Below, piece after piece: positions 8,494-17,472 of a stretch of DNA of 64,000 nt. The notes under the pieces are model-generated. The model ran no database searches, had not been told where the DNA came from, and was given only the letters and a program-made list of their open reading frames with translations. A program made the translations under genes and the position numbers. Origin of the DNA: Amnibacterium endophyticum (GTDB lineage Bacteria; Actinomycetota; Actinomycetes; Actinomycetales; Microbacteriaceae). The stretch is taken from the NCBI RefSeq assembly GCF_042680685.1, contig NZ_JBHUEA010000019.1, positions 14,729-78,728 on the forward strand. The letters are read 5' to 3'. Every line of letters begins with the position of its first letter. Positions within the stretch are counted from its first letter, which is position 1.

Positions 8494-8568
8494 GTGAGCA
8501 GGCAGGAGTCGGGCGAGCTCGGCGACGGCGGAGGAACAAACGTGCGGGTCCCGCCCGCGCGTTCCTGA
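8494..8568 (+). CDS. possible 24-residue leader peptide
   Basis: A GTG at 8494 opens a 24-codon frame ending at 8568. A TAGCGT hexamer at 8481-8486 lies seven bases before it, the spacing seen at leaderless starts elsewhere in this window. It also contains GGAGG seven bases before an internal GTG (codon 17). It sits between the MarR gene and the transporter and could be a regulatory upstream ORF of the transporter. The sequence matches nothing I know, and chance is a real alternative. Confidence 0.25.
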   Translation: MSRQESGELGDGGGTNVRVPPARS

Positions 8569-8656
8569 CACCGCACCGCCCTGAGACCGGCGGTCCTCGA
8601 CCGGTCTGCGGTGCTGCTGGGACGCGGAATCCGTTCCGTCCTGCTCAGGAGTGCTC

Positions 8657-9892
8657 GTGTCTGCCGTCTCTCCGGCGCTTCGGCGGCGCCATCGGTCCGT
8701 GTCGTTCTGCCTGTTCCTCGTGCTCGGCTTCCACGTCGGGGTGTGGGCCGTCCAGCTCGGTGCGCTCGCCGCGGCGCTGCGGCTCGATGCGGGCCGGCTC
8801 GGCGTCGCGCTGAGCGGTGCCGCGCTGGGCGGCATCCTCACCCTGTTCGTCGGCGGCCGGATCGCGGACCGGTTCGGTCGACGGGCGGTGCTGGTGATCG
8901 GCTTCGCGGTCACCGGCGGCGCGTTCCTCGGGCTCGCCGCCGCGCAGACCTTCGCGCAGGCGGTGGCGGCGGTGGTCGTCTACGGGCTCGCGATCAGCTT
9001 CATCGATCTCGGGGCGAACGCGGTCGGGTCGGACTTCGAGCACGCCCACCGGACGGACGCGTTGACGGGGCTGCAGGCCGGCTTCAGCCTCGGCGCGCTC
9101 ACCGGCGCCCTGGCCGCCGCGGTCATGCTCGCCGTCGGCGTCGACCACCGGTGGATCTACGCGGGGCTCGCCCTCCTGTTCGTCGTCGCCGCGCTGGCGT
9201 CGTCGCGCCTTCCGCTGCCGGTCCAGCGGCCCGCTCAGCAGCGGGCGGCCGCGGAGGGGGACTCCCGGCCGGTGTGGCGGCTCCGCGGCGTGCTCTTCGC
9301 CGCGGTCGTGGTGCTGGTGGGCTTCCTCGGCGACGGGGTGCTGGAGGGCTTCCTCGCCGTCTTCCTGCGCCGCGCGCTCGACAGCGGGGTCCTGCTGAGC
9401 GGGGTCGGGATCGCGGTCTTCCACCTCGCGTCGTTCCTCGGCCGTTCGCTCGTGGCCCCGGCGCAGGACCGCCTGCCTCCTCGGCGGCTGATCCCCGCAG
9501 CCGGGGCGCTCGCGGCGGCGGGGATGGGCATCGCGCTGCTGTCACCGGTCGCCTGGGGGTCGATCGCGGGCATGCTCGTCGTCGGCTTCGCCGTCAGCCC
9601 GGTCGTGCCGACCGCGCTGTCCCTCGCGGGCCGAGCAGCGCCGGACCGAGCGGGTCAGGCCGTCGCCTTCACCACGGCGGTCGGCTACATCTCCTTCCTC
9701 ATCGGACCCCTCGTCGTCGGAGGTCTCGCCGCCGCGACCGATCTCCGCGTGGGGCTGAGCGTCGTGGCGGCGACGAGCCTGACCCTCGCCCTCCTCGGCA
9801 CCGGGTGGCCCCGGGAGGCCGGGCGCGACGGCGCTGCAGTCGGACCCGCCGCAGGAGCACCTCGTCGGCGGCGCCGTCAGACGTCGAGGTGA
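8657..9892 (+). CDS. MFS transporter
   Basis: The 411-residue protein is a 12-helix major facilitator transporter. The loop 2-3 motif appears as GGRIADRFGRR, and the N half contains a SFIDLGANAVGSDFEHAHR segment and GLQAGFSLGALTG as in the FucP/YbjJ-like sugar or peptide branch, so an uptake or efflux role for a small solute is possible. AGGAG is best spaced for the GTG at 8657 rather than the GTG at 8651. The 3' end overlaps the convergent gene 9877-10998 by 16 bases. Confidence 0.88.
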   Translation: MSAVSPALRRRHRSVSFCLFLVLGFHVGVWAVQLGALAAALRLDAGRLGVALSGAALGGILTLFVGGRIADRFGRRAVLVIGFAVTGGAFLGLAAAQTFAQAVAAVVVYGLAISFIDLGANAVGSDFEHAHRTDALTGLQAGFSLGALTGALAAAVMLAVGVDHRWIYAGLALLFVVAALASSRLPLPVQRPAQQRAAAEGDSRPVWRLRGVLFAAVVVLVGFLGDGVLEGFLAVFLRRALDSGVLLSGVGIAVFHLASFLGRSLVAPAQDRLPPRRLIPAAGALAAAGMGIALLSPVAWGSIAGMLVVGFAVSPVVPTALSLAGRAAPDRAGQAVAFTTAVGYISFLIGPLVVGGLAAATDLRVGLSVVAATSLTLALLGTGWPREAGRDGAAVGPAAGAPRRRRRQTSR

Positions 9893-10998
9893 CCGTCGCG
9901 GGCGTCGGCCGGGGAGGGCAGGTGCGCGGTGTCGAGGTCCTCCATGAGGTGGATGTCGGCGTAGGGGTTGCTCGTCAGGCGCCCCGCGTCGTCGAAGACG
10001 CGGACGGAGCGGCGGAGCCGACCCTCCGGCCAGTGGTGGTGACGGAAGGTGATGACGACCCGGGTCGAGGGCCACTCGTCCTCGATGTGGACCTCGGCGT
10101 CGTGCACCCCGCTGGCGAGCGGGAACTCCGTGCCGTCCTCCCCGCGCCAGTACGCGTTCGGATCACCGAACCAGCCCCGTGCCGCGGCGATCGCGTCCGC
10201 GATCTGCGCCGGGGTCAGGACGGTGGTTCGGCGCCACCGGCTGCCGGGTACGTCCGCGAGGTCGATGGTGCGGGCGGGGGCCGGCGGCATGCCCCAGGCG
10301 TGCGGGGTCCACCAGCACCGACGGGGCTCCACCGCCGGGCCGAGCCCGTCGGGGTGGTGGTCGAGGAATCGCAGCCGCGTCGGCAGGGGCTCGCCCACCG
10401 GGAGGGCGATCTCGCTGGTCCGGTAGTCGTAGGACGTGCCGCCGGAGCCGTCGTGCTCCGCGATCGGCGGGGTCGGGGCGACGAGGACGTGGACGAGGTC
10501 GCGCTCCTCGAACACGGCCAGCACGTGCCGGTCGACCCGCAGCTCGGAGGTCGTCCCGTCCGGGCGCACCGGCACGAGCAGGGTCGGGTCCTCCCAGTCC
10601 GGCGGCAGCGGATCGCCGCGGTAGGCGTCGTCGAGCTGCTGCTGCCGCGGCACCGTCGTCCAGAGGAGGCCGGTCGTCGCACCGATCGCGTTCCGGTCGC
10701 CGAGCCGGACGACGGAGACGGAGGCGTCGGGGCGCACCTGCACCGCGGGGGAGTCCCGATCGAGCAGGGCGTCCTCGTGGCTGTCGTCCATCAGCGCCAC
10801 GGTGGCGGGCGGGTAGAAGACCCACGCGCTGTCCGGAGCCGGCAGCAGCACGGGCTCGGGCTCGACCGGGCCGACCGGCAGGTCGGGCCACGACGCGAAG
10901 GCGACGCGCCCATCCGGGTCTACCACCGCGGCGACCGGGCGGCCCTGGTCGACCACGATCTCCGTCCCGCCGACGACCACCGACGGGAACTCGTCCAT
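9877..10998 (-). CDS. conserved hypothetical protein (373 aa)
   Basis: This long soluble protein has no signal peptide or membrane helix. It contains acidic and aromatic motifs (RCWWTPHAWGMPP, NAYWRGEDGTEFP, RVVITFRHHHWPEGR) and a central GNQAIG-like GDRNAIGATTG. I do not recognise a family. The product resembles in style the neighbour at 12018-13073 (Trp-rich, WW motifs), so both may belong to actinobacterial uncharacterised families. The start is uncertain: ATG 10998 or the adjacent GTGs at 11007 and 11010, none with a good ribosome site. Confidence 0.7.
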   Translation of the reverse strand: MDEFPSVVVGGTEIVVDQGRPVAAVVDPDGRVAFASWPDLPVGPVEPEPVLLPAPDSAWVFYPPATVALMDDSHEDALLDRDSPAVQVRPDASVSVVRLGDRNAIGATTGLLWTTVPRQQQLDDAYRGDPLPPDWEDPTLLVPVRPDGTTSELRVDRHVLAVFEERDLVHVLVAPTPPIAEHDGSGGTSYDYRTSEIALPVGEPLPTRLRFLDHHPDGLGPAVEPRRCWWTPHAWGMPPAPARTIDLADVPGSRWRRTTVLTPAQIADAIAAARGWFGDPNAYWRGEDGTEFPLASGVHDAEVHIEDEWPSTRVVITFRHHHWPEGRLRRSVRVFDDAGRLTSNPYADIHLMEDLDTAHLPSPADARDGHLDV

Positions 10999-11137
10999 CG
11001 CCTCCACCACGCCGCAAGTCTCTCGCCGCAGGTGCGGCGAGGACCGCCTCCTCGAGGAGCGTGCGAGGTGCTCGACCGGATCTGTGATCGGCTGCAACGT
11101 TTCGGCCGCTTCCGGACATAGACCAGATGTGGTGACG

Positions 11138-11593
11138 ATGTCCCAGGACGAGGCGACGCGGTGGACGGCCGAGCCGGCGGGGATGCCCGTGTCCGTGTGG
11201 GCGCTCGAGGACACGCTCAGCGCGGAGCGGCGGCACCTGCGCGTCGGCGCCGAGCTGCACACCCTCGTGCGAGCGGCGGACCCGCCCCTGCGCAGGCTGC
11301 TGACCGGGGTCGAGTCCTCGGCGGAGTGGATCGCGCCCTTCGATGCGCCCACGGCGCCGTGCTCCTTCCTCCGCATCCGAGGGCGCGTGCAGCGGATCGA
11401 CGCCGTCGCCCTCCGCTTCCGCCAGGGGTCGACCGGGCCGGAACCGGTCGCGGGGACGGCGCGCACCTGGCCGGTCGGATCGACCTGCGACCCGGAGCCG
11501 TCGCGGAGCGTCTGGCCGCTCAGCGGCCAGCTCGTCCTGGTCGGCTTCCTGCTCGCCCTCGACCACCCGGATCTCGACCGTCGCCTCGGGTGA
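11138..11593 (+). CDS. hypothetical protein (151 aa)
   Basis: A soluble protein of unknown family with VWALEDTLSAERRHLRVG near the N terminus (in parts VWALEDTLS, AERRHLRVG) and a hydrophobic C-terminal stretch QLVLVGFLLALDHPDL. Codon usage is consistent with coding (strong third-position GC). Starts at 11084, 11132 and 11138 are in frame; the ATG at 11138 is given. It is followed after 48 bases by the lipoprotein gene and may be co-transcribed with it. Confidence 0.6.
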   Translation: MSQDEATRWTAEPAGMPVSVWALEDTLSAERRHLRVGAELHTLVRAADPPLRRLLTGVESSAEWIAPFDAPTAPCSFLRIRGRVQRIDAVALRFRQGSTGPEPVAGTARTWPVGSTCDPEPSRSVWPLSGQLVLVGFLLALDHPDLDRRLG

Positions 11594-11641
11594 ACCGTGG
11601 CGTGCGAGGGCGCCCGGTGTCCGAAGCGGTACACAGGCTGC

Positions 11642-12025
11642 GTGCGTCGCCTCGTGGCTCTGCTCGTGGTGCTCGGTGCGCTCGCGACCGCCTGCAGCGG
11701 TCCGCGGTACACGAGCGAACGGCTCGTGGTCGCGCGTCGGGTCCCCGGGTCCGTCGGAACGACGCACCTCGAGGGGTCGGTGGACTACGACTCCCGCGGC
11801 TGCGTGTCGGTCGACGGCGCCGTCCTGGTCGCGCCGCCGGGCTCGAGCCTGATCGACGACGGCATCATCGTCATCGCCCCGTCCGCGCTGCACCGCGCGG
11901 ATCGGCAGCTCCAGGTGGGGGAGCCGCTGACCCCTGGTCTGGTCGGGGTCGTGGTCGGTCCTGGATCCAGCGCGGTTCCTGCAGCGCCCGACTGCGGCGC
12001 GGACCGGTACTTCCTCATCACGTGA
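11642..12025 (+). CDS. small lipoprotein, unknown function
   Basis: From GTG 11642 the 127-residue product has an N terminus VRRLVALLVVLGALATAC, a standard lipobox (LATAC, Cys18). The exported part contains DYDSRGCVSVDG and PDCGADRYFLIT, so two Cys may pair. No family recognised. It overlaps the convergent gene 12018-13073 by 8 bases at the 3' end. The longer frame from 11597 would put charged residues before the signal and is less likely. Confidence 0.7.
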   Translation: MRRLVALLVVLGALATACSGPRYTSERLVVARRVPGSVGTTHLEGSVDYDSRGCVSVDGAVLVAPPGSSLIDDGIIVIAPSALHRADRQLQVGEPLTPGLVGVVVGPGSSAVPAAPDCGADRYFLIT

Positions 12026-13073
12026 CGAGGTGCCAGCCGTGGAGGACGTCGCCCGCCTCCTGGTCGGTCCGCCAGTGCTCGGCCGTGGTCGGCGGCGCCA
12101 GGATGTCGGTGAGCCACCAGGTCTGGTCGGGATCCCACCCCGCGAGGACGGTCGCGGCGCCCGGTCCGACCTGCAGCCGCCGCGTGGCGGCGTTGAGGTA
12201 GCCGAGCACGCTGAGGTGCACCGCGTCGAAGTCCCGACCGACCGCCTGCCAGTCGGGGATGAGCCAGGTGCTGTCGGTCCCGGTGACCCGGTACCAGTCC
12301 TGCCGGCGCGACCAGGTGACGTCGAGCGGGTAGCGGCGGACGAGCTCGACCCAGGCCTCCGCGCCGTCGATCTCGAAGACGCGTGGAGAGCGGACCGGGT
12401 GCAGACCCCACACCAGCGCGTCCCACTGCCCGAAGCTGTCCTCCTCCCACAGCAGGTTCACCGAGCCCACCTCGGCGAGCGCGCGGGTGGTGGGCAGCGC
12501 CGCCGGCGTTGGGGTGGACCACCAGTGCCCCGACCAGGCGGCTCGAGGGTCGTCGGGGCGCTCCGCCCGGGCTCGCCGCTCGCCCTCGTCCTCCTCGGCG
12601 CGCAGCTGTGCGAGGCGTTCGCCGATGCCGGTCGTCTCCGGGCCCGCGGCCGCAGCGGGGGACTGCTCGTCGTACCGGTCCGCGTACCGCACCGTCGCGA
12701 GATCGAGCCCCGTCGCCCACCACTGCGTCGCCGGTGCTCGACCGAGCGCCGCGGCGATCGGCTCCAGCAACGGCAGGAGCGTCGGGTCGGCGGCGACGAC
12801 GTCCTCGTCGTGCGGCTCCTGCCAGCCCATGGCGGCGCTGACCGTCCCGTCCATCGGGTCGACGAGCGCGAAGAGGTCGTCCCAGCGCGCTGCCGGTGAC
12901 GCGTCGACCTCGCGAAGCGCCGCCCGCAGCGCGTCCCGTCGAGCGGCATCGCCCGGTCGCCAGGCCGCCTCGGTCCAGGCGCGCCCCACCGGCTGGTGCA
13001 GCCGGTGTGCGACCGCCAGGCACAGGTGCCGGCCCCGGGGGCCCGCCAGAAACGTCGAGGCGTCCACTGCCAT
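12018..13073 (-). CDS. conserved hypothetical protein (351 aa)
   Basis: A soluble Trp-rich protein: MAVDASTFLAGPRGRHLC at the start, AMGWQEPHDED, HWWSTPTPAAL, LLWEEDSFGQWDALVWG, RRQDWYRVTGTDSTWLIPDW and WWLTDIL. It gives a coherent full-length frame with GGTGAGGG before the ATG. The family is not one I can name; the pattern of charged and Trp-rich patches suggests a globular cytoplasmic protein. It is divergent from the small membrane protein gene at 13230. Confidence 0.75.
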   Translation of the reverse strand: MAVDASTFLAGPRGRHLCLAVAHRLHQPVGRAWTEAAWRPGDAARRDALRAALREVDASPAARWDDLFALVDPMDGTVSAAMGWQEPHDEDVVAADPTLLPLLEPIAAALGRAPATQWWATGLDLATVRYADRYDEQSPAAAAGPETTGIGERLAQLRAEEDEGERRARAERPDDPRAAWSGHWWSTPTPAALPTTRALAEVGSVNLLWEEDSFGQWDALVWGLHPVRSPRVFEIDGAEAWVELVRRYPLDVTWSRRQDWYRVTGTDSTWLIPDWQAVGRDFDAVHLSVLGYLNAATRRLQVGPGAATVLAGWDPDQTWWLTDILAPPTTAEHWRTDQEAGDVLHGWHLVT

Positions 13074-13229
13074 GCCCTCACCCTGCTCAGCGGCGGCGAT
13101 GCGGGCAAGCGGCGGGCCCGGCGTCTGGTGGGCAGCCGCTCCTGCCGCCGGCGCGGAGCCGTCCGACGCCGGAGTCTTGGTCGTCGGGGCGGTCCCCGCT
13201 CCGGCGGCGGAGTCCAGGACACTGGTGGC

Positions 13230-13550
13230 GTGGAGATCCTGCTGTGGCTCGCCCTCGCCTCGCTGCCGCTCGGGGTCGTCCTCGCCGTCGCCGGTGCCGT
13301 GGTTGCGGTGGTGCTGAAGGGGCGGATCCCGGCGGTCGCCCTGGCCGCGCTGGTCCCCGTGCTCCTCGTCGTGTGGGCCTCCGCGACCTACCAGGACGGG
13401 ATCAGGGCGGACGAGACGGGGACGAGCGGGAACATCTTCGTCGCGGTGGGCTGGCTCGTCGCCGCGGCGGGTGCGGGAGCCGGCGCCGCGTGCCTCGCGG
13501 TCGTGCGAGCGGCGAGGGCATCACACGAGGAGGTCGTCCGCTCCGGGTGA
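13230..13550 (+). CDS. small membrane protein (106 aa)
   Basis: From GTG 13230 the product has three hydrophobic segments (about residues 3-27, 33-51 and 70-92), a charged middle loop (YQDGIRADETG) and a basic/acidic C-terminal tail. No family recognised. The GTG start is the only one that begins just before the first membrane helix; the frame upstream reads against the divergent gene and is not coding. Confidence 0.6.
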   Translation: MEILLWLALASLPLGVVLAVAGAVVAVVLKGRIPAVALAALVPVLLVVWASATYQDGIRADETGTSGNIFVAVGWLVAAAGAGAGAACLAVVRAARASHEEVVRSG

Positions 13551-13699
13551 CACGCTGCATCGCCCCGGGAGCGGAGAAGCGGGGCGGAGCGCCGGGTTCG
13601 TCACGGATGCTTCGGCGGCGCTCGGACGGGGGCGTAGGCCGGCGGGAAGGTCCTCCCTACTGTCGTCAACGGCGGAACCGCCCTGAACGAAGGCCTTCT

Positions 13700-14470
13700 G
13701 TGAAGTTCTCCCGTGCGCTCGCCGCCGCTGCCACCGCGCTCGCTCTCGTGCTCGGCGGCGGCGCGGTCTCCGCCTCCGCTGACCCCGTGCCGCAGCCGCT
13801 GACGCTGCTGACGCCGACGACCGGGGTGAAGGTGGCGTCGCCGTACGTCACGTTCACCTGGCAGGCACCCGCCGACCAGGAGCAGGCGATCGTGCGCGTC
13901 TCGCGCTCGAAGCGGACGAAGGGCGGCCTGCTGCCCCTGAGTGGGAGGAACAGCATCACGGGGTACGTCGACAGCTCGGCCGGGACCTTCAGGGACGCGC
14001 GGTACTCCTATTCGCCGGACACCTACTACTGGCAGGTCACCGCGCGCGACGCCGCGGGGAACACCTATCGCTCCGCGGTGCGGAGGTTCGTCGTCCCCGT
14101 CTTCTTCCAGCTGTCGAAGATGCGGGCGAAGGCGGTTCGCGAGGCCGGCAACGGCAGGCGCGCCGTGCTGGTCCGCGGGATCATGCGCTGCAACTACGCC
14201 GAGCCGCAGTACTACACCCAGCTCACGATGGTCACGACGGCGGGTAAACGGCGCCTCGGACGCAGCATCACCGGGTACGGCAACTGCCTCGGCATGCACC
14301 CGAACAAGGTCGAGACGCTGGTCGAGCCGGGGAGCCTGAAGAAGGGCACGAAGCTGACGCTGAAGATCCGCGGGCGTTCGACGATGGACAGCACGGTGCG
14401 CTGGGGCGGGGCCCACATCAAGAAGGCGAACGGCCCGGTCACCACGCTCCACTTCACCTGGCGCGGCTGA
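13700..14470 (+). CDS. secreted protein, unknown function (256 aa)
   Basis: GTG 13700 starts a Sec signal peptide (VKFSRALAAAATALAL, AxA-type site near SASAD) after GAAGG. The mature part opens with a fibronectin III-like stretch (LTLLTPTTGVKVASPYVTFTWQ in parts; TYYWQVTARDAAGNTYRS), typical of Ig-like/FN3 modules, followed by a C-terminal region with two Cys (MRCNYAEP, YGNCLG). An extracellular binding role is possible. A stand-alone gene. Confidence 0.78.
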   Translation: MKFSRALAAAATALALVLGGGAVSASADPVPQPLTLLTPTTGVKVASPYVTFTWQAPADQEQAIVRVSRSKRTKGGLLPLSGRNSITGYVDSSAGTFRDARYSYSPDTYYWQVTARDAAGNTYRSAVRRFVVPVFFQLSKMRAKAVREAGNGRRAVLVRGIMRCNYAEPQYYTQLTMVTTAGKRRLGRSITGYGNCLGMHPNKVETLVEPGSLKKGTKLTLKIRGRSTMDSTVRWGGAHIKKANGPVTTLHFTWRG

Positions 14471-14605
14471 CCCGCGCCGGCGGAGCCGCCCCCCTCCGGG
14501 GCGAGCGGCCACGACGAGGCCGCGGGCGCGGCTCGAGAATCGTCTCGTGTGCAGGGCTCGATGCCTGCGCGGCCCGCCCGGCGCCGTCCCGGTACGGTGC
14601 TGGAC

Positions 14606-15241
14606 GTGCCGAGCCTCCAGCAGATCGCTGCCCTGGCTGCGGCGAGCGCGCTGCTCATCGTCGTCCCGGGTCCGAGCGTGCTGTTCATCATCGGGCGCGC
14701 GCTGACGCAGGGCCGTCGGGTCGCACTCGGCGGCGTGCTGGGCAACGCGATCGGCTGCGCTGCGGCCGCCGCGCTGGTCGCCGCCGGACTGGGGGTGCTG
14801 CTGTCACGGTTCGAGTGGCTGCTGCTCGTGATGAAGCTCGTCGGCGGCGCCTACCTGATCTGGCTCGGGGTCCGGGCGTACCGGCGCGCCGGGCGCGACG
14901 CCGCTGAGGTTCCAGCGGTGGCGGTGCCGGTCACGAGCTGGCAGTCGATCAGGAGCGGCGCCTTCGTCGGGATGACGAACCCGAAGAGCTACCTGATCTT
15001 CGCCGCCGTGGTCCCGCAGTTCGCCGCTCCGGCCGCGGGCCCCCTGCCGGTCCAGCTGCTCCTGCTCTCGCTGGTGCCGATCGGCATCGGGCTCGTCACG
15101 GACTCGGTGTGGGCGCTCGGCGCCGGCAGGGCCCGCCAGGCCCTCTCCGGTCCGCGCGCGCAACGACGAGCGGGCCGCGCAGGAGCCCTCTGCCTGGTCG
15201 GGCTCGGCTCCTACGTGGCCGTCGCGCCCGCCGGGCACTGA
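14606..15241 (+). CDS. LysE family exporter
   Basis: The 211-residue, about six-helix protein matches the LysE/RhtB family: VPGPSVLFIIGRALTQGRR near the N terminus (the PGP motif), GNAIGCAAAA, GGAYLIWLGVRAYRR, and TNPKSYLIFAAVVPQF, where the NPK is conserved. These proteins export amino acids or derivatives by proton antiport. The start was placed at GTG 14606, just before the first helix; GTG 14597 is also possible. No linked regulator. Confidence 0.9.
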   Translation: MPSLQQIAALAAASALLIVVPGPSVLFIIGRALTQGRRVALGGVLGNAIGCAAAAALVAAGLGVLLSRFEWLLLVMKLVGGAYLIWLGVRAYRRAGRDAAEVPAVAVPVTSWQSIRSGAFVGMTNPKSYLIFAAVVPQFAAPAAGPLPVQLLLLSLVPIGIGLVTDSVWALGAGRARQALSGPRAQRRAGRAGALCLVGLGSYVAVAPAGH

Positions 15242-15389
15242 GCGCCGCCCCGGTGTCGTCCGGCTGCCCCCGGCCGTCGTTCCGAAGTCGAGTCACCGCT
15301 GGACACCCGCGCGAACCTGCTCCGCGGCGGGAGAGACGGTGGTCGTAGTGACCCTCATCGCGTCTCCGGCTCTTCGGGCCGCTTCGTGT

Positions 15390-15983
15390 TCAGCGGGCGG
15401 ACTCGTCGCGCGGGGTGCTGCCCGTGCTGCGCAGCCCGGTGTCGAGCAGGGCGACGAGCCAGGTGAAGCTCTGGTCGACGTCGGTGCCGAGCTGGAAGCC
15501 GCCGCCGGTCTCGAGGGTGGTGAAGCCGTGCAGGATGCTGCGGAGCGCGCGGAGGGCGTGCACGTGGTCTGCTTCGGGCAGGTGGTAGCCCCGGAGCACC
15601 GCGGAGAAGGGATCGAGCGCGTCGCGGAGCGCGGTCGCCGTCGGGGCATCGGCCGCGGTGTCGCGCGGGCCGACCGTCGCGGCGTAGCGACCCGCGTGCT
15701 GCCGCACGTAGGAGCGGAAGGCGTCCGCCGCGTGCGTCAGGGCGTCCGAGCCGGATCGTCCCTGCGTCGCTCGGCCGACGGCGGTGGCGATCTCGGTCGC
15801 GGCGAGGGCGCCGACGCGGTCGACGAGGTCGTCGAGCCCGGCGACGTGCTTGTACAGCGACGGCGCCTTCACGCCGAGGCGCTCGGCCACGACGCTCATC
15901 GACAGCGCGGGCAGGCCGAGCTCGTCGGCGAGGTCGGCGGCCGCCGCGGTGACGACCGCGGCGTCGAGCCCGGCCCTAGGCAC
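15390..15983 (-). CDS. TetR family regulator
   Basis: The 197-residue protein has an N-terminal TetR HTH with the helix SVVAERLGVKAPSLYKHVAGLDDLVDR seen as AERLGVKAPSLYKHV; this APSLYKHV form and the C-terminal GFTTLETGGGFQLG resemble the TetR_C_33 (WHG) group. The GTG start lies in the stop codon region of the hydrolase gene (8-base overlap), so the two form an operon. A perfect 12-bp inverted repeat over the hydrolase start codon is its likely operator. Confidence 0.9.
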   Translation of the reverse strand: MPRAGLDAAVVTAAAADLADELGLPALSMSVVAERLGVKAPSLYKHVAGLDDLVDRVGALAATEIATAVGRATQGRSGSDALTHAADAFRSYVRQHAGRYAATVGPRDTAADAPTATALRDALDPFSAVLRGYHLPEADHVHALRALRSILHGFTTLETGGGFQLGTDVDQSFTWLVALLDTGLRSTGSTPRDESAR

Positions 15984-16848
15984 GGTCGAGCACCGGGTGC
16001 ACGCGACGCAGGAACGGGATGAGGGCGGCGAGCAGCTCGTCAGGGGTCTGGGTGTGCGGGTAGTGGCCGGCGCCGTCGATGACGACGAGCTCGCCCACGC
16101 CTGCGGGCAGGTCGGCGAGGATCCGCTCGCCCTCGGCGCGCGGATCGGCCCAGTCCGGGTCGGCGGACCCCTCGACCACGAGCACGGGCTGGTGCACATT
16201 CGGCAGCTGTGCGCCGGCGTCGGCGGGAGTGGTCTTGGTCATCCCACGCAGCGCGGCCATCCGCTCAGGCCGCGAGAGCTCGGTGATGAACCGCTCGCGC
16301 GCCTCGGGCCAGTCGGCGGGCTTGGTCGGGAAAGCGATGTCGAGGTACCGCAGCCAGCCGGACAGGCTCCCGCTCGTCATCACCCTGCCGAGCTGCATCG
16401 TCGCGCTGCGGTGGTGGCGGTTCCGCAGCAGCCCGACGAGGTCCATGGACTGCTTGCGGGTGAAGGGTGCCAGCTCGACGATGCCGGTCACGAGATCGGG
16501 CGCGGTGGCCGCGGCGATCGTCGCGGCCCCGCCGCTGATCGACTGGCCGACGATGACCGCCGGTCCGCCGAGGTGACGGATCAGCGCGGCGATGTCGCCG
16601 GCGATGTCGGTGCGGCTGTAGCCCGGCCAGGTCGCGGTCGACTCCCCGCATCCCCGGAGATCCATGTTCGCGACGCGGAAGCCTGCCGCCACCAGCTCGG
16701 GCACCACGAATCGGTAGGAGTGACGGGAGTCGCCCATGCCGTGCGCCAGCACGACGAGCGGTCCGGTGCCGGTCAGGTCGTACGCGATGGTTCCGTCCTG
16801 CACCGCGAGGCGCTGCGTCTTCGGCTGCAGCTTCTGGCTACTGTTCAT
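15976..16848 (-). CDS. alpha/beta hydrolase
   Basis: The 290-residue protein has the alpha/beta hydrolase order: LAHGMGDS oxyanion region, DLRGCGES, GQSISGG nucleophile elbow with Ser, a cap region (about 140-200), VEGSADPDWADP with the acidic residue, and GAGHYPHTQTPDEL with the catalytic His. Substrate unknown. The ATG at 16848 lies at the predicted transcription start (TTGACT, 17 bases, TAGCTT), so the mRNA is probably leaderless and the start codon sits inside the operator. Co-transcribed with TetR. Confidence 0.92.
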   Translation of the reverse strand: MNSSQKLQPKTQRLAVQDGTIAYDLTGTGPLVVLAHGMGDSRHSYRFVVPELVAAGFRVANMDLRGCGESTATWPGYSRTDIAGDIAALIRHLGGPAVIVGQSISGGAATIAAATAPDLVTGIVELAPFTRKQSMDLVGLLRNRHHRSATMQLGRVMTSGSLSGWLRYLDIAFPTKPADWPEARERFITELSRPERMAALRGMTKTTPADAGAQLPNVHQPVLVVEGSADPDWADPRAEGERILADLPAGVGELVVIDGAGHYPHTQTPDELLAALIPFLRRVHPVLDRA

Positions 16849-16883
16849 AGCCAGAAGCTACTAGCCATAGCCACGCGAGTCAA
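16829..16883 (-). promoter_or_regulatory. hydrolase-tetR promoter with operator over the start codon
   Basis: AGCTTCTGGCTA (16829-16840) and TAGCCAGAAGCT (16848-16859) form a perfect 12-bp inverted repeat with a 7-base spacer. On the minus strand TTGACT (16883-16878), 17 bases and TAGCTT (16860-16855) form a good promoter whose expected start point is the ATG at 16848. Operator, -10 box and start codon therefore overlap. Binding by the TetR protein of the operon is inferred. Confidence 0.75.
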
Positions 16884-16964
16884 GCTGCGCGTCCTCCTCT
16901 GTCCGCGGGCGTCGGCCGACGGGGGCGACGCCGTTCTCGAGCCCGGGGGAGCAGGTCGCTCTCG

Positions 16965-17381
16965 TCATCGAGCGTCGGGCTCGAGCGTGAACCGGGCACG
17001 GTAGGAGAAGTCCTCGCTGCCGAACGAGGCGTGCGGTCGTACGTGCAGCCGGCCGTCGATCGTGCACGAGGGGTCGAACAGGGTCGCGGGGAAGGCAGCG
17101 CCGGCGAGGTGGGCAGGCGCTCCGCTGTTGTACTGCGTGACTGTCTGCGTCGCTGGCCCTTCGTCCGAGCGTCTCGTGCTGGCTGAACGGCCCGCCGCCG
17201 ACCACGTCTGCTCGAACGACGCGCTCAGGCGCACTCGACGGGTGCGGTCGCACCTCCCAGTAGTCACGGCGTAGCCCGTGGCGCTGATCGCCGGGTCGAT
17301 CAGCGCCACATCGGTGCAGCTGATGAAGGGACCCCACCCGACCTTCCTCGCCGTCGCGACCCCTTCGGCCACCGAGTCCAC
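16965..17381 (-). CDS. uncertain hypothetical protein (138 aa), possibly disrupted
   Basis: The frame from GTG 17381 reads DSVAEGVATARKVGWG, FISCTDVALIDPAISATGYA and DPSCTIDGRLHVRPHAS, which has protein-like texture and three Cys. The upstream operon gene ends at 17473 and a better-placed start (ATG 17467, SD-like GTGAGCG) opens a different frame (NPVADALRHLIAEGS) that stops at 17300. The two frames overlap by 82 bases, so a frameshift joining them is possible. Neither half is recognised. Confidence 0.35.
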   Translation of the reverse strand: MDSVAEGVATARKVGWGPFISCTDVALIDPAISATGYAVTTGRCDRTRRVRLSASFEQTWSAAGRSASTRRSDEGPATQTVTQYNSGAPAHLAGAAFPATLFDPSCTIDGRLHVRPHASFGSEDFSYRARFTLEPDAR

Positions 17382-17472
17382 GCAGAGTGCTGCGCCGTCT
17401 CCGTCATGGAGCCCTCGGCGATGAGGTGGCGGAGCGCATCCGCGACCGGGTTGCTACTCGGCGTCATGTCGC

